From Myxococcales bacterium (GTDB taxonomy: Bacteria > UBA10199 > 2-02-FULL-44-16 > JAAZCA01): DNA of 64,000 nucleotides. The stretch spans positions 1 to 64,000 of the forward strand of contig JAAZCA010000031.1 in assembly GCA_012513515.1 (NCBI GenBank). The letters run 5' to 3'. Positions 1-8,823 of the stretch are shown in pieces; the first letter of the stretch is position 1, and each line of letters starts with the position of its first letter. Under the pieces are notes generated by a model. The model did no database searches, was not told where the DNA came from, and saw only the letters and a program-made list of their open reading frames with translations. The position numbers and the translations under genes were made by a program.

Positions 1-1782
1 GCGCAGCTGCGCGATGTCGCCCTGACCATCAGCTGGAGGAAGCTGCTTCAAAATGCTGTCAGCAACAATGGCAGGGGATCCTTTGACCTTCAGATAATGA
101 AGGGTTGACTCGGCTATTTCCCTGAAAACAGGAGCGGCGACCTGACCTCCGTAATAGGAAACTCCTCTTGGTTCGTCTATACCGACAAACACCGCGATCT
201 TAGGATCGTCGGCAGGTGCAAAGCCTACGAAGGAAGAATAGTATTTCCCTTTTGCATAGCCACCGGTTTTCTTGTCAGCCTTTTGCGCAGTTCCTGTCTT
301 CCCTGCAAACTTGTATTCAGAGCTAGAGGCTAAAGTTCCGGTGCCGCCCTTTTCAACGACCCTTATCAACAACTCTCTCATAATATTGGAGGTTTCGGGT
401 GAAATAGGATTCCCTTTCACCTGTGGCAGGCTCTCGTAGAACACCACTCCATCCTCCTGCACCACTTTTTTGACCAGGAAAGGTTTATAAAGAGTTCCGC
501 CGTTGGCTATGGCCGCAAAAGCCATAGTCATCTGGATGGGCGTAGCAGCTATCCCCTGGCCAAAGGCTATTGTTGCATGCTGAAGCGCAGACCAACTCCT
601 TGGTGAGGAAAGTATTCCTGAAGCCTCTCCTGGGAAATCGATCCCAGTCACCTGACCAAAACCAAACTTCCTTATGTATGAGTATATCCCATCCCAGCTG
701 AGCTTCTGCTCGACTTTGTATGCCCCTATGTTGCTGGAGACTCTTATTATATCGGCAACGGAAAGTTTTCCGTGCGGATGAGCGTCTTTTATAACCTTGT
801 TACCTATCCTCAGGCTTCCATTCTCACAGTCGAAAACATCGCTTGGCCTTACGACTCCGGCATCAAGAGCCGAAGCCACTATCACAACTTTGAATGTGGA
901 TCCGGGCTCATACGAATCCAGGACGGCGCTATTTTTCCAGTTGGATAGTGGATACTTCGAATAATTATTTGGATCAAAATTAGGCTGATTGGAAATAGCC
1001 AGTATCGCTCCGGTGTCAACATCGACCACTATTGCCGTCCCTCCGGAGGCCCGAGCTTCACGAACGCCTTTTTCGAGCTCTCTGCCTGCAATGTATTGAA
1101 GAGTTTTGTCTATCGTCAGTTCGACGTCCGAAACCTTCGGATCCTCCAATCCAGACGGAGAAAGGTACAGGTTGCCCTTGGCATCTCTCCTGTAAACTCC
1201 CGGAGATGAAGAGGATGAAAGTTCATTATTACGATGAAGCTCTATGCCACCTAGGGGCTCTGAATCCATGCCGACTGCACCGAGAATTGTAGAGGCCAGA
1301 TTCTGCCCAGGATAAAAGCGGCTATTCTCCTTCATGACATAGATTTCATCCAGATTGAGGTTCATTATTTTTTTTGCCTGCTCCTCTGTAACCCTTCTCT
1401 GAACCCAAACAAATTTCCTGTTTGATGTAAGCCTTTCAAGCAGTTTGGATCTGTTGATTTTGAGCACCTTGGATATTTCATTCGCAGCATTAACAGGATC
1501 GCTTATCCCCCTGGGGTTAGCGTAGACCGATTCCACCGGAACATCGATCGCGAGCTCCCTTCCCTTCGAATCAAGAATCCTGCCTCTCTTTGTGCTCATT
1601 CTCACGGCAGTTCTGTACTGCCTGAGGGCGACTTCCTCTAGCCTTTCATCGTGGCTAAGACGAAACGAAACCGCCCTGCAAAAGAGCACTCCAAAGGATA
1701 CGGCCAGAAACGCCCCTATGAAGAAGACTCTCTTAACAGTTCGCTTCTCTTCGCTGACTTCAACGGTCCTGTACTTCGGCAT
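1..1782 (-). CDS. ftsI: FtsI-type division transpeptidase (PBP3), C-terminus off the window
   Basis: This is the septal peptidoglycan DD-transpeptidase, anchored in the inner membrane by one N-terminal helix and acting in the periplasm. I translated it from the minus strand; 594 codons lie inside the window and no stop is reached. The start is an ATG at 1782 overlapping the ftsL 3' end by 23 bp (protein begins MPKYRTVEV). A membrane helix lies around residues 19-38. The class B dimerisation region (TKRGRILDSKGRELA) follows, then the transpeptidase motifs: STFK with nucleophile Ser295, SSN, and KTGTA with Lys495. It is last of the visible dcw genes mraZ-STAS-rsmH-ftsL-ftsI, and MurE/MurF genes would be expected beyond position 1. 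The order supports FtsI rather than SpoVD or PBP2. Confidence 0.93.
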   Translation of the reverse strand, partial: MPKYRTVEVSEEKRTVKRVFFIGAFLAVSFGVLFCRAVSFRLSHDERLEEVALRQYRTAVRMSTKRGRILDSKGRELAIDVPVESVYANPRGISDPVNAANEISKVLKINRSKLLERLTSNRKFVWVQRRVTEEQAKKIMNLNLDEIYVMKENSRFYPGQNLASTILGAVGMDSEPLGGIELHRNNELSSSSSPGVYRRDAKGNLYLSPSGLEDPKVSDVELTIDKTLQYIAGRELEKGVREARASGGTAIVVDVDTGAILAISNQPNFDPNNYSKYPLSNWKNSAVLDSYEPGSTFKVVIVASALDAGVVRPSDVFDCENGSLRIGNKVIKDAHPHGKLSVADIIRVSSNIGAYKVEQKLSWDGIYSYIRKFGFGQVTGIDFPGEASGILSSPRSWSALQHATIAFGQGIAATPIQMTMAFAAIANGGTLYKPFLVKKVVQEDGVVFYESLPQVKGNPISPETSNIMRELLIRVVEKGGTGTLASSSEYKFAGKTGTAQKADKKTGGYAKGKYYSSFVGFAPADDPKIAVFVGIDEPRGVSYYGGQVAAPVFREIAESTLHYLKVKGSPAIVADSILKQLPPADGQGDIAQLR

Positions 1783-2149
1783 ACCCAGGCACCTCTTTCG
1801 ATTCCACGAATTCTATCTCGTCGCTCATGGGAAGCCTCATTCCAAAAATCTCCATGGCGAATTTTTCCAATCTCCCTGGCGCATGAAGAGCTGCAACCTC
1901 GGCCTCAAGTCTGTTTTTCTGTTCCAACAAATCGGAAGTCGCCTTTCTCATTCCGCTGACCTCCCGTCCCATCTGTATGACCATCACCCTGGTCCATGCA
2001 AAAAAGAGAAGAAACGCCAAGACTACAAACATGAGTCCAACGACCTGCTTTATATAACGCCCTTTAACTTTAGCCGAACGTCGCGCAACAGGCTGTTGTC
2101 TGACCGCGCTAAAAGAAGGCACCGTCCCTGTGTGATATCTGGTATCCAT
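1760..2149 (-). CDS. ftsL: FtsL-like divisome protein
   Basis: A 129-aa bitopic membrane protein with a basic N-terminal cytoplasmic segment, one hydrophobic helix at about residues 31-52 (VVGLMFVVLAFLLFFAW) and a heptad-patterned periplasmic segment with QKNRLEAEVAAL. That architecture is typical of FtsL, which pairs with FtsB and FtsQ to activate FtsWI. The ATG overlaps the rsmH stop by one base (TGATG), implying translational coupling, and ftsI starts inside its 3' end. FtsL diverges quickly in sequence, so the name rests on position and topology rather than residues. Confidence 0.82.
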   Translation of the reverse strand: MDTRYHTGTVPSFSAVRQQPVARRSAKVKGRYIKQVVGLMFVVLAFLLFFAWTRVMVIQMGREVSGMRKATSDLLEQKNRLEAEVAALHAPGRLEKFAMEIFGMRLPMSDEIEFVESKEVPGYAEVQDR

Positions 2150-3030
2150 CAGCCCTTCTCGATGACCCTTAACTTTGCACTGCGAGACCTTGGGTTCTGC
2201 TCCACTTCATCTTTGGAAGGCACGACCACGCGCCTTACCGGAAGCGAAAAGCTTTTCCCGGAGACTAGCTCTCTGAATGAATGTTTCACGATCCTATCCT
2301 CAAGCGAGTGATAGCTTATTATCACAAGCCTACCTCCGCTTCTCAAAAGAGCCGGAGCAGAGCTCATAAATTTTTTCAGTTCGTCAAGCTCTCCATTGAC
2401 CGCAATCCTCAGGGCCTGAAAGGTCCTGGTAGCAGGATGTATTCTCGACCTTCTCATAGCAGGCGGATATGATCTAACGACGATATCGGCAAGTTCTCCG
2501 GTCCTTGAAACCTTTCCAAACTTTTTGATGTTGGAAGCTATCCTTCTTGCAAATCTCTCTTCACCCAGCTCTTTGAGAATCGACGAAAGTTCTTCCTCTT
2601 CAAGCGATTCCAGAAGCTCGGCAGCGCTCGGTACGCCTGTTTTATCCATTCGCATGTCAAGCTCGGCGTCTTTCAAAAAGCTGAAGCCTCTTTTGGCATC
2701 ATCGAGCTGATGGCTAGAGACTCCGAGGTCGGCGAGTATCCCGTCCACATTTTTTATTCCTATCTCTTCAAGATGATCCGATACCGAACTCATCGCACCA
2801 TTGATAAAAAACTTTTTTACTTTCAAAGATCCCAACTTCTTTTTCCCTTCAGCTATGGCTTCTCCGTCCCTGTCTATTCCGATAAAAGTACCGCGAGACG
2901 AAAGCCTGCTGGCTATCTCAAAGGCATGCCCGCCTCCTCCGAGAGTGACGTCCACGAAAATGCCGTCTTCTGATGGCCGTAAAAAATCTACAACCTCTCG
3001 CATCATAACGGGAACGTGATACTCGCTCAT
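2149..3030 (-). CDS. rsmH: 16S rRNA (cytosine1402-N4)-methyltransferase RsmH (MraW)
   Basis: A 293-aa SAM-dependent methyltransferase that modifies N4 of C1402 in the 16S rRNA decoding centre. The N-terminus MSEYHVPVMMREVV is the family signature. The glycine-rich SAM loop DVTLGGGGHAFEI and GIDRDGEAI follow, then the DLGVSSHQLDDAKRGFSF motif and late-conserved HPATRTFQALRIAVN and SYHSLEDRIVK. Length fits the family (about 300 aa). It overlaps the STAS gene by 4 bp (ATGA) and ftsL by 1 bp, so the three are almost certainly one mRNA. Confidence 0.96.
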   Translation of the reverse strand: MSEYHVPVMMREVVDFLRPSEDGIFVDVTLGGGGHAFEIASRLSSRGTFIGIDRDGEAIAEGKKKLGSLKVKKFFINGAMSSVSDHLEEIGIKNVDGILADLGVSSHQLDDAKRGFSFLKDAELDMRMDKTGVPSAAELLESLEEEELSSILKELGEERFARRIASNIKKFGKVSRTGELADIVVRSYPPAMRRSRIHPATRTFQALRIAVNGELDELKKFMSSAPALLRSGGRLVIISYHSLEDRIVKHSFRELVSGKSFSLPVRRVVVPSKDEVEQNPRSRSAKLRVIEKG

Positions 3031-3380
3031 TGCGGATCCTCACGTGGCACATCCTCGACAAAGCTCAGGAGCGCATCGTGAACCGAACCATACATCTCCT
3101 CGTCAAGTCCCATCGCTCTCATGATGCTGTTTATGTAACCGTTGGCAGCGGCCATTTTTAGATCACCGCCATCGCACTTGAATGCTATAATCTTGTCGGC
3201 GATTCTTCTCACAAGTTTATAGTCAAGGTGCCTGAGGCCTTCGAAATTTAGAACGACGTTGTTTTCATTGCACTGAGACAGCGACATCAGCAGTTTTTCA
3301 AAAACCTGCACATTGTCCTGAGACAATTCGCCGTGAACACCCACTACAGAAATGTCGTAATATTTTTTTACTTCAAACAT
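3027..3380 (-). CDS. STAS-domain protein (anti-sigma-factor antagonist type) in the dcw cluster
   Basis: A 117-aa single-domain protein. It shows the STAS pattern: an initial strand around YYDISVVGVHGEL, the central strand NVVLNFEGLRHLD where SpoIIAA-like proteins carry the phosphorylatable Ser, and C-terminal helices. The usual D-S-G/S site reads FEGLRHLDYK here, so phosphorylation by an RsbW-like kinase is doubtful. It lies between mraZ and rsmH, normally direct neighbours, and overlaps rsmH by 4 bp. That suggests a regulatory protein co-expressed with division genes. Its partner is not in the window. Confidence 0.7.
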   Translation of the reverse strand: MFEVKKYYDISVVGVHGELSQDNVQVFEKLLMSLSQCNENNVVLNFEGLRHLDYKLVRRIADKIIAFKCDGGDLKMAAANGYINSIMRAMGLDEEMYGSVHDALLSFVEDVPREDPQ

Positions 3381-3411
3381 TCCATTTTCGGATTCGCTCC
3401 CCTCTCCCGAG

Positions 3412-3446
3412 GGACGGAAGAAAAACTATTTTTCCTCCTGCCGTCC
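3412..3446 (-). other. Intra-operon hairpin between mraZ and the STAS gene
   Basis: The 110-bp gap holds a long inverted repeat: GGACGG/CCGTCC outer arms around an A-rich/T-rich inner stem (GGAAGAAAAA with TTTTTCCTCC). On the minus-strand transcript it would fold into an extended stem without a following U-tract. It could be a processing site or mRNA stabiliser; I have no basis to choose. Confidence 0.4.
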
Positions 3447-3490
3447 GGAAGAAGAGAGCGCCCCTCCCCCCTTATGGAAAAATTGAAAGA

Positions 3491-3931
3491 TCACAGCCCA
3501 AGATCCGCGAGCCTCTCGCCCAGATTGCCGAGCTTGTCTTGGGCATCGGCGAATATCTTGGCCCACCTGTCACGATCCCATATCTCAATTCTCTTCGTCG
3601 CGCCGACTATTACGACCTCACCGCTTATCGCCGCGTAATCCCTGAGCGTCTGCGGGATGAGAATCCTTCCCTGTTTGTCTATCGGACTCTCGAAGGCAGC
3701 TGATATGAATACGCGCTGCAGCGCCTTGACTTCCTCAAGAAACTGGGGAAGGGCCGCCACCTTGTTTTCAAGGGTCTGCCACTCCGCCATCGGATAGGCC
3801 CACAAGCACTGATCGAAATTCGTTATGATCAGGCGCTCGTCGTAGTTGGTCGCGAGGATCTCGCGAAACCTAGCCGGAACCGAAAGCCTCCCCTTTGAAT
3901 CGATTTGGTGTTCGTAACGTCCTCTGAACAT
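3491..3931 (-). CDS. mraZ: MraZ, transcriptional regulator of the dcw cluster
   Basis: A 146-aa protein with two AbrB/SpoVT-like halves. Each carries a conserved D-x-K-G-R box: IDSKGRLSVPARFR near the N-terminus and IDKQGRILIPQTLRDYA in the second half. This is the MraZ signature, and the length is typical. MraZ forms ring-shaped oligomers that bind phased TGGG repeats upstream of its own operon. Such repeats lie immediately upstream at 3939-3983, so autoregulation is likely. It is the first gene of the cluster. Confidence 0.96.
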   Translation of the reverse strand: MFRGRYEHQIDSKGRLSVPARFREILATNYDERLIITNFDQCLWAYPMAEWQTLENKVAALPQFLEEVKALQRVFISAAFESPIDKQGRILIPQTLRDYAAISGEVVIVGATKRIEIWDRDRWAKIFADAQDKLGNLGERLADLGL

Positions 3932-3938
3932 GGCTCAA

Positions 3939-3983
3939 ACCCACAGTTTAGGTTTATATCCCACCTTCTCCCACTATATGGGA
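3939..3983 (-). promoter_or_regulatory. Phased MraZ operator boxes upstream of mraZ
   Basis: Read on the minus strand, TGGGA occurs at 3969-3973 and 3959-3963, separated by exactly 5 nt. A TGGGT at 3939-3943 keeps the same 10-bp phase (the 3949 slot is empty). An inverted copy, TCCCA on the minus strand, sits 5 nt upstream at 3979-3983. Known MraZ sites are direct TGGGN repeats at 10-bp spacing. The boxes overlap the predicted transcription start, which fits repression. Confidence 0.75.
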
Positions 3984-4012
3984 AAATAGCGGCAAAGAAG
4001 CCGGACAGTCAA
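3983..4012 (-). promoter_or_regulatory. Predicted housekeeping promoter of the dcw cluster
   Basis: On the minus strand a -35 box TTGACT (4012-4007) is followed after 18 nt by TATTTT (3988-3983). The predicted start, near 3976, falls inside the MraZ boxes and leaves a leader of about 45 nt before the mraZ ATG. Confidence 0.55.
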
Positions 4013-4424
4013 GGCTTTTGCTTTGTAATTGCTTGAAATAATGAGGTTTTTTACGCTTTCTGCACAGCGCACCGATATGACAAAAACATTCCAAAATCCT
4101 CATGTTGTAACTACGTATAAAAGTAATATATCGAATAGATCTATAACATGTTGAAATATAAGAATTTTATTCTATAGAATTTATAGGACACATCGACGCG
4201 AGCAAATGCCTATCAGATAAGCATTTAATCGATAGATGCTCAGCAAAGACACTTATAGTCGCTTTAGATGAATCAACCTTCAGGATATGCGCTTGGCAAG
4301 CGATTTTAAAGCGATTCAAATAAAGAATGGCGCTTTAGCGGCGCTCAAACCTTTTGCACAGCAAAATTCCAGACTTTGGGAGGTAACCAAAAAAGAGGGG
4401 GATCGTGGAAAAAATTTGAACAAC
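4013..4424. other. AT-rich intergenic region, no gene seen
   Basis: About 410 bp separate the dcw promoter from the 3' end of the 960-aa gene. The stretch is AT-rich, lacks a convincing ORF on either strand, and contains no clear GC hairpin with a T-tract. Where transcription of the upstream operon stops is not evident from sequence. Confidence 0.5.
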
Positions 4425-7307
4425 CTAATGGAGCGGTATGCCCATAAGCATGAGCCCCCTCGAAAAAAGTGTTCCTGCCGAAGGAATCCCGCTGCCGACA
4501 AATCCGGCTCCTCCGATGTAAGCATGCCCAGGCATCAAAGCCTGCTGAAAATTTTGAGCCGCCACGTTTCCACCGACATATCTCTGCCACTCGCAAAATT
4601 CATTTACTCTCGTCCTCATCGCTCTCCATTCATCTTCTACCTCGCGAGCATCCTCGGTGGAGATTTTTTCATGTGTCAGTGTCGTTAACGAATTCATCCT
4701 GTGCAACAATTCGTTTATTTCTCCAAGGGAGCGAATAGCCTTCGTCCTTCCCAAAACAAGTTCATCCATGTGTGGCGCCAAGGATTCATCTTTATCAATG
4801 CCTGAATCAGCCGCTAGCATTCGCATCGCATCATTGGAGGCAGAAAGCATCTGTATGCCCCTCGCTATTTCAGGAAGCCAGTAAGAGCTTATCATTTTGC
4901 TCAGAAAAGAATTGTATTCGAAAACATCTACAGGATCTGTCGGCATTTTTCTATTCAGGAATTCATTGATATGATTTATTACTCCGGAAGAGAAAAATCT
5001 GAAAAGATCGGCGAAGTATCGCCACTGCTCCTCCAAAAAAGACATAAAATTCTGTGAATCAAACTTCATCGATGGATGAGTCGAAAAACCTGCCTTATGA
5101 GGAAATTTTTTCCTCTTCTCAAGCTCGGTAAGTAGGGAAAGTTCATCCTGGAGCTTGGAGTATTTTTCAACAGCATCTATTCCAGTTATTTCATCAAGCA
5201 TAGCCAGAACAACCGAAAGGGTCAGCGTCTTCTGAAAACGTTTCCAGCCATGGCCAAGATCAAACTCGGAAAAACGATAGCTTCCAGGGTGTGAAGATGA
5301 CTCGTATATTCCCATTCGCCTTATCGACTTTTTTCCTGTCGGACGAAGTTTTGAAAAAGACGCCCCCTTGGATTTTAGGGAGTTAAGAACTGACAATGCG
5401 TCGGTATATTCTTCCGATCCAACGGATATCATCTCTGGAATGTACAAAATACAGCGCCTGTCCCCGCCATTCACCACAAAAGGAACTGCCTGAAGCCCCA
5501 TCTCATCTGCGACTTCCTTGAGAATCAAATTCATTTTTTTAATATCGCAATCAGAGTCCAGTTCGAACTCGAACTCCAAAAGCGCAACCTTTTTCAGGTC
5601 CGGATATTTCATGACTGCATAGTTATTTTTCACCCTGCTCCAAACCTCGTGCGCCAAAGCATAGGGATCGATGCTCATTCCATCTACATCATAAGGAGAA
5701 GCGAAATGCATTACAAAGTCCCCTGCCTTCTTGCTCATAATAGAAACGGGCATCTTCCAATCGGTAGTGACATCTATGGCGGTGTTCCACACCGATTGAA
5801 AAGCCGCATCGCTGAAATCCGGTGCATATAATTTCCTGTGGTGCCTGAGAAACTGTTGAATTGAATCGGCCTCCGCCGCAAAGCCGGACCTCCAATTCAG
5901 TTTGAACAGCTCCTGAATAAATACGTTCGCATTAACCATCTCTCCCTTGCGGGTTTTAACGTAATCATCCCTCTTCAGAAAAAAAGGATTTTTAGGATCG
6001 GCCATTGATTTAGCCCACAGAACGGCTGCTATACTTCCAAAATCATCGGCGGTTTTTTTCAGTTTTTCTAAAGAATGATAGACTTTCGCCCGGTCCCCTG
6101 AGGCGTAAGCCTCATCAAGAGAATCTATCGCTGAAAATAAAATTTCTTTCGCACCGCCCGGGTTGTCCTCTCTGGGAAGGTGTGTAAGATATCCCCATTC
6201 GCGCGAAATTCTCTGCCAAATATTGAGGATCTTAGCAATCCCGTCTGCAGTATTGTAACCGAAAATTTGTAACGCACCAAAAAGAACTTCCAGGTGCGGA
6301 AGATGTCGAAAAAATCTCTCGTCTAGATGCGCAAAATTAGGCGAAGGATCGTAGGTTCCGTCCGACACGTATTTCCCAATGTCCATGTAGGATTCAAGGA
6401 CCCTGCTTCTGGATTGATCGGCCAGCACCCCATCGACGTCGGATGGCAAATACACATCGACATCGGAAAGTGGAGCGCGCTCCTTTTCAAAATATTCGAG
6501 AACGCCAGAAAGCCTTGCCAGATGATAATACGATCCCTGTAGAACAAATGCCTGCAGGATCTTGCTGCGTTGCCGAGAAGCAGGTAAGGATCCATCCCCA
6601 ACCCACCTCTTTAAAGCAGGGAAGTCAACCTTAGTATCCTTCAGCAGCGCCTTGAAAGAGGCAAAGCCATTGCCATTAGAACCTTGCGCCTCTACGCGCT
6701 TCATTGCCTCGATATCTAGATCGGTGAGATACAAAATATCGCGAAAGGTTTTAATGTCTTCAGGGGTCTGGATCGCCATGTCGAGTATGTTCCCGGAATG
6801 AAGTGGCATTACCACCGCAGTACCCCTTATTTCAAACCTATCTATGCACTCAAGCAGCCTCTTCTCATCATCGCTAAGTTTTGCCATGTCTGGAAATCTT
6901 GCGGCAAATTCTCTCCTCAACGCATTGGAAAAATTGAGTTTGAAATTACTGAAAACTTTTTCAAGGTCTTCAGGTTTGTCCACAATCAATTGATATGTGG
7001 TGTGCTCAGCCGATTGAACGGCACTTGCCACATACTGCCTCCTAGCAAGCCACTCCTTCATAACGCCCATAACAAAATTGGCGAACCTTCCGGTATCATC
7101 CATTTCATTCATGTGAGATGCATTTATGGCAAGTCTGGCAGTATATGTTTTGTTGCCACATTCGTCATCGAATATGGTATTTAGAATTCTTTCAGTATGC
7201 AGTCTCGCTATAGCATTGTGATCAAAAAAATAATACCCGAGATCGTCGACTATTTCCTGCAGGATAACCTTTACACTCCTCATCTCGTGCAAGAGATCCT
7301 CATTCAC
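4425..7307 (-). CDS. Unknown 960-aa protein, second gene of a two-gene operon
   Basis: I do not recognise a family. The protein is long, helix-rich and soluble-looking, with no signal peptide or membrane helix, no Walker motif and no catalytic signature I can name. The last 45 residues turn glycine-rich and hydrophobic (YIGGAGFVGSGIPSAGTLF), unlike the rest. An acidic patch LSDVDVYLPSDVDGVL lies near residues 285-300. Its start overlaps the upstream 187-aa gene by 4 bp (ATGA), so the two are co-translated. The pair sits behind a GCAACA-N15-CGATAA promoter shared with other unknown genes here. It could be a cytoplasmic or secreted effector-like protein; nothing in the sequence decides. Confidence 0.8.
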   Translation of the reverse strand: MNEDLLHEMRSVKVILQEIVDDLGYYFFDHNAIARLHTERILNTIFDDECGNKTYTARLAINASHMNEMDDTGRFANFVMGVMKEWLARRQYVASAVQSAEHTTYQLIVDKPEDLEKVFSNFKLNFSNALRREFAARFPDMAKLSDDEKRLLECIDRFEIRGTAVVMPLHSGNILDMAIQTPEDIKTFRDILYLTDLDIEAMKRVEAQGSNGNGFASFKALLKDTKVDFPALKRWVGDGSLPASRQRSKILQAFVLQGSYYHLARLSGVLEYFEKERAPLSDVDVYLPSDVDGVLADQSRSRVLESYMDIGKYVSDGTYDPSPNFAHLDERFFRHLPHLEVLFGALQIFGYNTADGIAKILNIWQRISREWGYLTHLPREDNPGGAKEILFSAIDSLDEAYASGDRAKVYHSLEKLKKTADDFGSIAAVLWAKSMADPKNPFFLKRDDYVKTRKGEMVNANVFIQELFKLNWRSGFAAEADSIQQFLRHHRKLYAPDFSDAAFQSVWNTAIDVTTDWKMPVSIMSKKAGDFVMHFASPYDVDGMSIDPYALAHEVWSRVKNNYAVMKYPDLKKVALLEFEFELDSDCDIKKMNLILKEVADEMGLQAVPFVVNGGDRRCILYIPEMISVGSEEYTDALSVLNSLKSKGASFSKLRPTGKKSIRRMGIYESSSHPGSYRFSEFDLGHGWKRFQKTLTLSVVLAMLDEITGIDAVEKYSKLQDELSLLTELEKRKKFPHKAGFSTHPSMKFDSQNFMSFLEEQWRYFADLFRFFSSGVINHINEFLNRKMPTDPVDVFEYNSFLSKMISSYWLPEIARGIQMLSASNDAMRMLAADSGIDKDESLAPHMDELVLGRTKAIRSLGEINELLHRMNSLTTLTHEKISTEDAREVEDEWRAMRTRVNEFCEWQRYVGGNVAAQNFQQALMPGHAYIGGAGFVGSGIPSAGTLFSRGLMLMGIPLH

Positions 7308-7867
7308 ATCAGAGAGACGAAGCTTGGATATGGCGTCCAGGATCTGTGCGATATGTATCTGCCCTTGGGTATGATGAGTGAGCGTAAATTTTGGCTGAAA
7401 TAGGATGCAAAATATCCGGCTGACGATGGATCATCCCAATCCAGCTCCAGCGGAAGATATTTACCCGCTCCTCTCAAAAGTGAGGCGTCAGGACTGGAGC
7501 TCATCTCCGCCTTGATGAACAGGTCCACCGACTTGCCAAAACTTGCAAGGTCGTCAAATGACAGTTTTTCCTTCGTCATCTTTCTCGCGAAAGTTATTAA
7601 ATTCTCGCCAGCGACGGTGTCATGAATAACCGGACGGGGGGGAGAATAGCCCTCTCTGAAAAAAGGCGGGACCCTCGGCATCACCATATCAGGTGAAACT
7701 CCGCTGTGTCTGACGTAGGAATCGAGAAATCTGCGAGCATATTGGGATTCGAAGACATCAAAATGGCTCTCCATTGGAGGCAGTGCAATCCCAGCGCCAC
7801 TCAGAAGGTCGATCAGCGAGTTGGCGAGATTGGATGTAGTCAGGAATCTTTTCAGATACTCTTCCAT
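7304..7867 (-). CDS. Unknown 187-aa protein, first gene of a two-gene operon
   Basis: No family recognised. It is a soluble, mixed helix protein with no signal peptide. A proline-rich linker (MPRVPPFFREGYSPPRPV) lies near residues 80-100 and a serine/aspartate patch (SSSPDASLL) near 130. It is coupled by a 4-bp overlap to the 960-aa gene. Candidate promoter boxes lie 46 nt upstream at 7913-7939. The 1:1 coupling with a large protein could mean a chaperone or complex partner, but that is inference only. Confidence 0.75.
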   Translation of the reverse strand: MEEYLKRFLTTSNLANSLIDLLSGAGIALPPMESHFDVFESQYARRFLDSYVRHSGVSPDMVMPRVPPFFREGYSPPRPVIHDTVAGENLITFARKMTKEKLSFDDLASFGKSVDLFIKAEMSSSPDASLLRGAGKYLPLELDWDDPSSAGYFASYFSQNLRSLIIPKGRYISHRSWTPYPSFVSLM

Positions 7868-7912
7868 GCACAGCCCCTAGTTAAGCCAATCCCCAAAAAG
7901 AGCTCTCCCATT

Positions 7913-7939
7913 TTATCGGCTGAAATGCGAAAATGTTGC
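7913..7939 (-). promoter_or_regulatory. GCAACA-N15-CGATAA promoter before the 187/960-aa operon
   Basis: On the minus strand GCAACA (7939-7934) followed by TTTT is spaced 15 nt from CGATAA (7918-7913; GCCGATAA with two preceding bases). Predicted start to ATG is about 40 nt. The same boxes with identical spacing precede three other loci here, which is the main support. The GCAAC plus T-run upstream element looks like ECF-sigma -35 elements. Confidence 0.65.
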
Positions 7940-7999
7940 CTTAATTCTGCTAGCAGCTCGACGGGAGAATTAGAACGTTTTTCAAATAATATCAGACAG

Positions 8000-8809
8000 T
8001 TAAACCTTATAGCCCCTCTTATCAAAAACCTGTTTTACCTGCGATACGGAGTATATGGCAAAAAGAAGGGCCGGGATGAGGATGGTCAGTTCGCTATAAT
8101 TGAAGCTCTCCGAGAGAGGAAATTTGATCCCCAGGTTGTGGGTGAGAATAGACCAGGCATTATTGAGCGCATGGCAAAATATCGGAGCAACGAGGGTTCC
8201 GCTCTTTTTATATACGATGCCAAAAAACAGGCCCAGGATGAAATAGAGTGGAAAATACCACGGGTTACCGTGCATCGCAGCGAATATCAGAGAGGCCGTT
8301 ATCACCCCAATCCGGCTTCCGAGCTTCGAAGAGAGAGAACCCTGGAAAAATCCCCTGAAATAGATTTCCTCACAGATTCCGGTCAAAAGACAAAATATCA
8401 GAATTTTTGCGGCAAGCTCCCACGGACTTGAAAAATCCATGACCCCTGAAAGCGAATCAAGCACGTGGACAGGCGTATGAAGATACAGATCGGAGAACCA
8501 GACCATGTAGTCGATGAATATGTCCATGCAGAAGGTACCTGCAGCCATGACCAGAAACTGCGACCACGAGGGAACCCTAAAAGGAAATAATCTGCGAAGG
8601 TCGTATCTAAAAAAAACCGCCATCGCCAGAGGAACTCCCGCCATTGCGATGATCTCGTTCAGTGAAACCCCCAGGAGCAAAAACCCCGCTTTGATAACGA
8701 AATAGGGGGCTATCTGAACTGCGGAGACGAAAACCCCCGATAGAAACACCCCCTGAGGAGGAGGAAATGCACTGCCCGGCGCTAAGAGCGTGTCGATTAT
8801 TTTTTTCAT
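8000..8809 (-). CDS. CPBP-family intramembrane metalloprotease (CAAX-like)
   Basis: A 269-aa polytopic membrane protein with the three CPBP motifs: GICEEIYFRG (EE147-148, Arg152), FAAMH (His180) and HALNN (His213, Asn217). These residues form the glutamate/histidine active site of Rce1-like proteases. Several hydrophobic helices span about residues 20-230. The bacterial family has varied, mostly unknown substrates. The nitroreductase ends 14 bp upstream on the same strand, so the two probably share a transcript. Confidence 0.88.
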   Translation of the reverse strand: MKKIIDTLLAPGSAFPPPQGVFLSGVFVSAVQIAPYFVIKAGFLLLGVSLNEIIAMAGVPLAMAVFFRYDLRRLFPFRVPSWSQFLVMAAGTFCMDIFIDYMVWFSDLYLHTPVHVLDSLSGVMDFSSPWELAAKILIFCLLTGICEEIYFRGFFQGSLSSKLGSRIGVITASLIFAAMHGNPWYFPLYFILGLFFGIVYKKSGTLVAPIFCHALNNAWSILTHNLGIKFPLSESFNYSELTILIPALLFAIYSVSQVKQVFDKRGYKV

Positions 8810-8823
8810 CTAGTGAGCATCGC

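Noticed and set aside
1592-2311. 239-aa plus-strand ORF
   Set aside because: It is antisense to ftsI, ftsL and rsmH, all clearly recognised.
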